Shown: positions 57,916 through 64,000 of the stretch, piece after piece
Layout: each line of letters starts with the position of its first letter
Numbering within the stretch: position 1 is the stretch's first letter
Assembly: GCA_005784505.1 (NCBI GenBank)
Contig: VCAZ01000138.1
Span: 744,001-808,000, forward strand
Source: Bagarius yarrelli
Taxonomy: Eukaryota > Chordata > Actinopteri > Siluriformes > Sisoridae
Direction: 5' to 3'
DNA length: 64,000 nucleotides
Position numbers and translations under genes: made by a program
Notes under the pieces: generated by a model
What the model was told of the DNA's origin: nothing
What the model saw: only the letters and a program-made list of their open reading frames with translations
The model's database searches: none

Positions 57916-59614
57916 TGTAGGAAATCTTGAACTTTTTCTTCATGTGGAAGGTTACACACTCATAAAGACACAGGATGTACTGATAGATAAAAACTGGAAA
58001 ACTTTTAGGAATGTGTCACACCACTTTGTCCTTAATTATTTTCCTATAACAACATAACCCATCATGTCTGATTACTTATTTAAAGTTTGAGTACACAATG
58101 CTATTGTTCCCTGCCCTGTGACCCGGCGTGGTCATGCCGAGGCAGTTGTGTTGCTTTGTTTAAACAGCACAATCATAAAAAAAAAAAAAGTTCCTGCCAT
58201 CCTAACCTCAGAGCCAAGTTAATGAGAAGTTATATACCACCCACAAATTTTTTATCAGAATGAGGAGGCTACCGGGTTAGATAAATAAATGTTGTGGCTA
58301 GTCCGTTAGCGGCTTAAATTTGCAGCAGTAAAGATGAAGGAATTAGCTGTTGGTTGGAGGTGCTGATGCATCTCTGAAACAGATCTAAAGAGAGCGAAAA
58401 AGGAGGAGGGACAATACAGCACATTAGAGATGCAGCCAGCTAACACAAAGTGGAAGGGGGAAGTGCAAGAATTCTAATTAGCATTCATTAACAGCAAGAA
58501 GAAAAAGTGATTGTGTGTAACGAGTGTATTAGCTAATGTTCCTTTTTTTTCACGTCAGCACATCCGAATTGGTGCAGTGTGTTTCAACATCAAAAGGTGC
58601 TTGTGTTTTGCTGACAGTATTGACATGGGGGTATGGGGGAAGTGGGGTAATCAAAAAAGATGAAGCAGAAACTTACAGTTTGGGCTCTGACACTTAAGAA
58701 ACTCAAAGCACACACAAAAGCAGGAAACGGCATGGACTTGAGCTAACAATTATAGTGCAGTGTTTGGTTAGTAATTTGAACTAGCATTGTATGTATATTT
58801 TACTGATATGGTTCAAACACTCTTTTTAAGCAGGCAGATCCATTGTTTAAATGACCTACTGACTTTTGATGCATCAGTGCAAATGGTTCACGTATGTGCC
58901 ACAGGAAAGAAAAATATTTTCTTATGCTGACATGTTGACAGCGTCTTAAGGCCTGGAGGAAATTGCTACAAGGATATATAATACTGAGTGAGCTCTGGTT
59001 TCAGACAGTCAATATTAGTCTGCTTGTTTGCCAGGAAGGTCTATAGATTAAACAGGACAGGTTAGCAAACCTTGTCTAAACAGTCTGATACTGTCATGGA
59101 GGAGTTGATCTTTGTCCTTTATTCACATTCTATAATGAGATGTAAGTTAAACATTAGTCACCCTCCGGTTGTTATTAAGGTACTAACCCAACACAATTGT
59201 TTCTATAGAGCATTATGATTCACACAAAAAGCCTTCAGTGTTTGCAGGGGTCATGTGACAGCCGCTGTTGATTCTCGCAAATCAACTGTTTGCATTGCTC
59301 TCGGAATATAAAACAGCCGTGATTGGGGAGTGGATGTGTTGATATGAGAGTGCAGGTGGGGTTGGGTGTAGGACCAATGAATCACTCGCTGCACTAAAGT
59401 CAGAAAGAAACAACTTTAGGTCAGCAGACGGTTGCATCCTATGCAACCCTGAGAAAATCTCAGAGATTGGCATAAATAAACATTTTACTGTAGAGCAGGT
59501 AATGACTAATTTCTCAATGAAAACTATTTCTCTGTATCTTAACATGATTACTGCTGCTTGATGGCAAGGTTTGTGATGACACTCTAAAATAGAGCGAGGT
59601 ACTTCATTCTTCAC

Positions 59615-59651
<37 letters not shown>

Positions 59652-60370
59652 ACCACTCTATTCCCCCACTCTTCCCCCTGTCCTAACCCCAGTCTGTGTA
59701 CTCTGCTAATATTGACTCTCCTGGCTAACACTGCCTCTATTGAGCCCAGCCTTTCACACTAACGTTTGACTAGCATTAGTACATCATTGAGATAGCAGGT
59801 TGAGGCGAGCAGCAGGCAACATCAAGGCCTGCAAGCATTTAGCATCAAGGCCTGCAAAGAAAGGGATGTACTCAGAAGTTTTCCATCCACCACCCACTCC
59901 TTATATTATAGTGCTTGTCTGTACTGCCTTCACTGTTTCCTCTCCGCTTTGGGTTTTGGCAGAAGGGTATGAATTGTAGACTTAGCTGTGTTCTGACAAG
60001 AACATTTACTTAACCTCCAGCCATTAAGCTTGCAAAGGGCCTTACAATATGCCTCAATGAGCTACTACACTCCCGCCAGCAGAGGGGAAAAGAGGCGAGA
60101 AACCGCAAGTGGCAGATTACCAAAACGACCCAAACAGACAGAGCAGTACTGCCATCTCCTGTTTATGAGCTGGTCTTGCACCTACTCACAAAGACCTTTT
60201 AAATGAGCTCAGAATCCACTTTAACCAGGGTAGGTTTTCTGATTTTGGTTTTGGAGAACCCTCTGTGTTCACAGTGGCATGGTGCTTTAGTGGGTGGTTT
60301 AATGTTGAACTTTAATCTTTGATTTGTTTCCAGTGTGGGGTTTTACATGTTCATTTTTGTTAGCATATGT
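57916..60370. other. unique non-coding DNA
   Basis: No gene is recognised. The 110-residue minus-strand frame at 59282-59614 has no domain. Candidate regulatory blocks are about 58260-58560 and 59995-60200. A (CA)n microsatellite is at 59617-59651. A short direct duplication with AGCATCAAGGCCTGCAA lies at 59818-59860. Confidence 0.35.
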
Positions 60371-60535
60371 TGGTGGTGGCTCATTGGTTTGGGTCCTGGA
60401 CTTTTAACTAGAGGACTGCAGGTTCAATTCCCAGTGTTACCACTTATGGGCCCCTGAGCATGGCCCTTAACCACCAATTGCTCAGTTGTATGAATTCATG
60501 TCACTCTGGATCTGTAATTGTTTTCTTTGAAATTT
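60371..60535 (+). repeat. tRNA-derived SINE
   Basis: Plus-strand copy. It has an A-box-like GGTGGCTCATTGGTTTGG, B-box-like GGTTCAATTCC, the body GGGCCCCTGAGCATGGCCC and CAATTGCTCAGTTGTATG, and a shortened tail GTCACTCTGGATC. Both boxes carry substitutions. Confidence 0.8.
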
Positions 60536-60640
60536 GAAAAAATGTTTCCAAAACATGCCAGTAGGGTAGACCAACTATGCTAAACAGCTCCTTGTTTGTG
60601 AAATTGTGTGCCTTGTAAGTGATTGGCTCAAAGTTAATTG

Positions 60641-60643
<3 letters not shown>

Positions 60644-60698
<55 letters not shown>
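60644..60698. repeat. (TA)n microsatellite
   Basis: Uninterrupted TA dinucleotide run of about 55 bases. Confidence 0.95.
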
Positions 60699-60701
<3 letters not shown>

Positions 60702-60852
60702 TTTCTATATCGCCACAATCCTATAAGTAAAATCAGGGATCAGGTACTGATGTTGGGTGGGGAGGTCTGGGGTGCAGTCGGTCTTCCAGTTTATTCTAAT
60801 AAGTGGTCAGGGCTCTGAACACTTCATTTTTTCTATTACAACATATATATAT

Positions 60853-61805
60853 ACACTGATTGACAATCAATGTCACATGCTGTTGTGCAAATGGAATAGA
60901 CAACAGGTGGAAATTATAGGCAATTAGCAAGACACCCCCAATAAAGGAGTGGTTCTGCAGGTGGTGACCACAGACCACTTCTCAGTTCCTACGCTTTCTC
61001 TGGCTGATGTTTTGGTCACTTTTGAATGCTGGCGGTGCTTTCACTCTAGTGGTAGCCTGAGACGGAGTCTACAACCCACACAAGTGGCTCAGGTAGTGCA
61101 GCTCATCCAGGATGGCACATCAATGCGAGCTGTGGCAAGAAGGTTTGCTGTGTCTGTCAGCGTAGTGTCCAGAGCATGGAGACGCTACCAGAAGACAGGC
61201 CAGTACATCAGGAGACGTGGAGGAGGCCGTAGGAGGGCAACAACCCAGCAGCAGGACCGCTACCTCCGCCTTTGTGCAAGGAGGAACAGGAGGAGCACTG
61301 CCAGAGCCCTGCAAAATGACCTCCAGCAGGCCACAAATGTGCGCATGTGTCTGCTTAAACGGTCAGAAACAGACTCCATGAGGGTTGTATGAGGGCCCGA
61401 CGATCACATCCTGATGTACTGGCCTGTCTCCTGGTAGCGCCTCCATGCTCTGGACTACGCTGACAGACACAGCAAACCTTCTTGCCACAGCTCGCATTGA
61501 TGTGCCATCCTGGATGAGCTGCACTACCTGAGCCACTTGTGTGGGTTGTAGACTCAGCCAGAAAAGCATAGGAACTGAGAAGTGGTCTGTGGTCACCACC
61601 TGCAGAACCACTCCTTTATTGGGGGTGTCTTGCTAATTGCCTATAATTTCCACCTGTTGTCTATTCCATTTGCACAACAGCATGTGACATTGATTGTCAA
61701 TCAGTGTTGCTTCCTAAGTGGGCGGTTTTGATTTCACAGAAGTGTGATTGACTTGGAGTTACATTGTGTTGTTTAAGTGATCCCTTTATTTTTTTTTGAG
61801 CAGTA
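60853..61805. mobile_element. fold-back Tc1-like element
   Basis: The left arm (60853-61213) and right arm (61402-61707) are inverted copies of the same 5' half of a Tc1-like transposon. They differ by about a dozen substitutions, and the right arm lacks about 72 bases present in the left. The right arm continues outward to 61805 through the subterminal region and a terminus ending TTTTTTTTTGAGCAGTA. The left arm stops at ACACTGATTGACAATCAATG, without the outer 100 bases, next to a TA-rich stretch. Positions 61214-61401 form the loop, present once. As RNA or single-stranded DNA, this would form a long hairpin. Confidence 0.85.
60949..61392 (+). pseudogene. Tc1-like transposase N-terminal domain, truncated
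   Basis: The 147-residue frame holds the bipartite DNA-binding region: a first helix-turn-helix (around residues 44-74, with Val-Ala-Arg-Arg-Phe-Ala-Val-Ser-Val-Ser), a basic Gly-Gly-Gly-Arg-Arg-Arg linker and the start of a second helix-turn-helix (Gln-Asp-Arg-Tyr-Leu-Arg-Leu). A 2-base shift near 61340 breaks the frame. The DDE catalytic domain is absent, because the element switches into the inverted copy at about 61402. The first 40 residues are translated leader, so the original start was probably at or near the 'Leu-Arg-Arg-Ser-Leu' region. It is inactive. Confidence 0.8.
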
Positions 61806-64000
61806 TATATATATATACAAATCCTGTATTATGTCCACATTAGGAAATATTCCTTGCTTTTTAAGCTTTCTTAGCTGTGCACCCAGGGATGTACTAGTTG
61901 CTCTGCAAAATTCTACAAAACTCCTCAGCAAACACAAAACCTCCAAATCTCTGGCCAAACAAACTCAATCAAAAGGAGACCTCTCTGAGCTGTGTTAGCT
62001 CAGCAAATCCAGCCCTCTACGTAGACACACAAGGTTTCACAGAATGAGTTTACCTCCTCCTAACCTCTGATGTATTGTGTATTGATCGTATACAGAGCCA
62101 GGGCAGACCTGGACACCCTCATATGGATTAGTAAGACCTGGACTTGAACCCAATACTAATGCCATAATAAAGTCCCCACTTTTTCACAAACTATGATGTC
62201 TTTACTGTTTACTATAAGGATACAGTATGTGTTATTATGACAATAACAAATTAAGTTGTTGATGTTATTATTATCATCATCAACAATATAGAATTGCACA
62301 GTTTATTATTCCTGGCCATTGCCCCCCTCCTCATCTATAAGATTATAGCACTGAAATCTTTACCTTTGCACTATTATTATCATACATTATATTATCTTAT
62401 ACAGCAGTTGTCAATACAACTGTATTGAAAATAGCCATAAACAAACTGCAACTCACCTCATCTTCTGACCGGTCACATAGTCATGATGCAAATGTAAGAG
62501 CAGTAAATAATATATCCTGACCTGTAGATCAACTGCTCTTGCATTTAACAGGTTATTATTGAAGACTTTATCTTTATCATCTGACTCTGTACTTATTATA
62601 TAAAAGGCTTTCTTTTATATACAATTGCTATGATCAAAAATAGTAACTTTTGTTTCTTAGCAACATCACACAATGCTGCCGAAACACTCCAAGACTAATG
62701 AATTACGGCTCAGCAGATGGCTGGATAATAGCATATATTAAAAGTGTTATACCTGTGGGTGGATAATTGACTCGATTCTCGAAGGCACTGAGGACGTTAC
62801 AGCTTGCCTCGCAGGTAAAAGAATCTTGAAGTTTGTGTGTAAGTTAATTAGAACCGTGGCGCCTTGTTATCACTTTTATCACTTTGTGTAACAAGTTCAA
62901 ACATGCAATACTTATGAGGCACAAAACAGCAAGAAAGCGTTTTTTAACCTGTGGGCTAGAACATTTCAGAACAGTCTGCAAATTCCTTAAAATAACATAT
63001 CACAAATACATGTCTCATCAGCTGTTAATATCAATACACAGATAACATTACAAAATAAAATGCATGATTAAATTTGTTTTAAAGGTTTTGAAAATGCTAC
63101 GAAAGTTTTTAAAATACCTAGATTGGGTCATCCATGCTTACTTTTCTCCCAATTTTGGTGTTTGATTTAAAAATGTCCTATACATTTGACCTGTAGTTGT
63201 ATCATTGTATTGTGCTATAACTACATGATTGGCTGATTAAATAATTGTGCATGTGTTCCTATTAAAGTGACTATGAATTTTTTAAGAGGCAGCATAGCAT
63301 CTGTTCAAAATTTGTCACTGTTCTTGGTAAATTATGGAGCTCACAAACACACACACACAAAAAGAAAGCAAGCAGATGAGGGTTTGTCATCTCTGTGAGG
63401 TCACTGCTTGTTATTGTACAGTCATGACATGCCCTGGGCTTCCAGAAATGGAAAATGTTATGCTGAAAGAAAATATTTTTATTCCAAATCACAGATTCTG
63501 AGTAACAGATGATGTGTAATTAATGCAGTGAGTCATGGCAGCAAACAGCCATGTGTTATTTGACCTTAATCATTACATGGCCTCTCATAACACCCTTCTC
63601 ATGTCGTTATAAATTATGATCAAAAAGTTATGTGCTACTAAACATTTATTGGTTTTTATATGATAATAAATGTCCTTTATTTTTTGAATAGTAGTTTGAA
63701 CGAGATATTGATATGAATGAGCAGCAAGAGATCCACTGATGAATGTGAAAACAGTAAGACAAGACCCCAGGGACACTAAGGGGGCACGAAATGTTCTGAA
63801 TAACAGAACCAGCCTGTCAAAACTCATCTGCATTTTAACCACCTTTTGGCGTGACACTATGGCAGTCTGTGGAATATATTGAGATGTAGTGCAAGAAACC
63901 CTGCTCATGGCCCTCGTTATCCGAGTCCTGGGCTCATGCACTATTTACCGAGTGGTCTGCTAATTGAGTTTTAATGTCACGTACAGGTAGATGAGATGAG
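61806..64000. other. unique non-coding DNA
   Basis: No gene is recognised. The minus-strand 118-residue frame at 63585-63941 has no domain. Positions about 62690-62870 are sequence-complex (GACTAATGAATTACGGCTC, GGATAATTGACTCGATTC) and may be a conserved non-coding element; 63840-63990 is another weaker candidate. Positions 62180-62420 are AT-rich, with ATTATTATC runs. Confidence 0.35.

Noticed and set aside
61363..61611. Second transposase-like frame on the minus strand
   Set aside because: It is the inverted right arm of the fold-back element, not an independent gene.

Overview
The window looks like teleost fish nuclear DNA: AT-rich, CpG-poor, dense in microsatellites, with tRNA-derived SINEs, Tc1-like and hAT-like transposon fossils, and other repeats I know from bony-fish genomes. 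The SINE type, whose 3' tail reads 'gctctggataagggtgtctg', and the repeat mix suit an ostariophysan, possibly a catfish. That species-level guess is an inference only. I found no intact host protein-coding gene, rRNA or functional tRNA gene. The long open frames are low-complexity, transposon-derived or chance, so this reads as an intergenic stretch or the inside of very large introns.

Layout. Positions 1-7.2 kb are unique non-coding DNA with one SINE remnant, a duplicated CT-rich unit and a 23-bp perfect palindrome that contains an RFX X-box. Positions 7.2-9.4 kb hold a cluster of fossils: a dispersed repeat, a DNA transposon with inverted arms of about 130 bp, and an hAT piece. From 9.4 to 21 kb the DNA is mostly unique, with several sequence-rich blocks that look like conserved regulatory elements, a 360-bp GA tract, a Tc1-like 5' fragment, a 30-bp minisatellite and a SINE. 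From 21 to 29 kb there are two teleost interspersed repeats, a candidate solo LTR, a 38-bp minisatellite whose unit junction matches back-to-back splice sites, a second copy of the inverted-arm transposon and a SINE.

Positions 29-36 kb are mainly unique, with a candidate hAT end at 32.2 kb. Positions 36.3-37.35 kb are a Tc1-like element with inverted/direct terminal repeats and a broken transposase. Positions 37.84-39.51 kb are the most interesting part: a Penelope-type reverse transcriptase fragment on the minus strand, sandwiched between two degenerate (TTAGGG)-like arrays that are both G-rich on the plus strand. This is the orientation expected if an element had been reverse-transcribed onto a telomeric 3' end and then capped with new telomere repeat. 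From 39.5 to 60 kb there are five more SINE copies (two in inverted orientation 137 bp apart), a second hAT copy with a recognisable 5' terminus and start of the transposase frame, and more candidate regulatory blocks. Positions 60.85-61.8 kb are a fold-back element made of two inverted 5' halves of a Tc1-like transposon. The remainder to 64 kb is unique.

There is no operon-like cooperation between genes here. The functional content, if any, is probably cis-regulatory, and I could not test conservation. Transposon family names rest on recognised motifs and my memory of the families, without any search.
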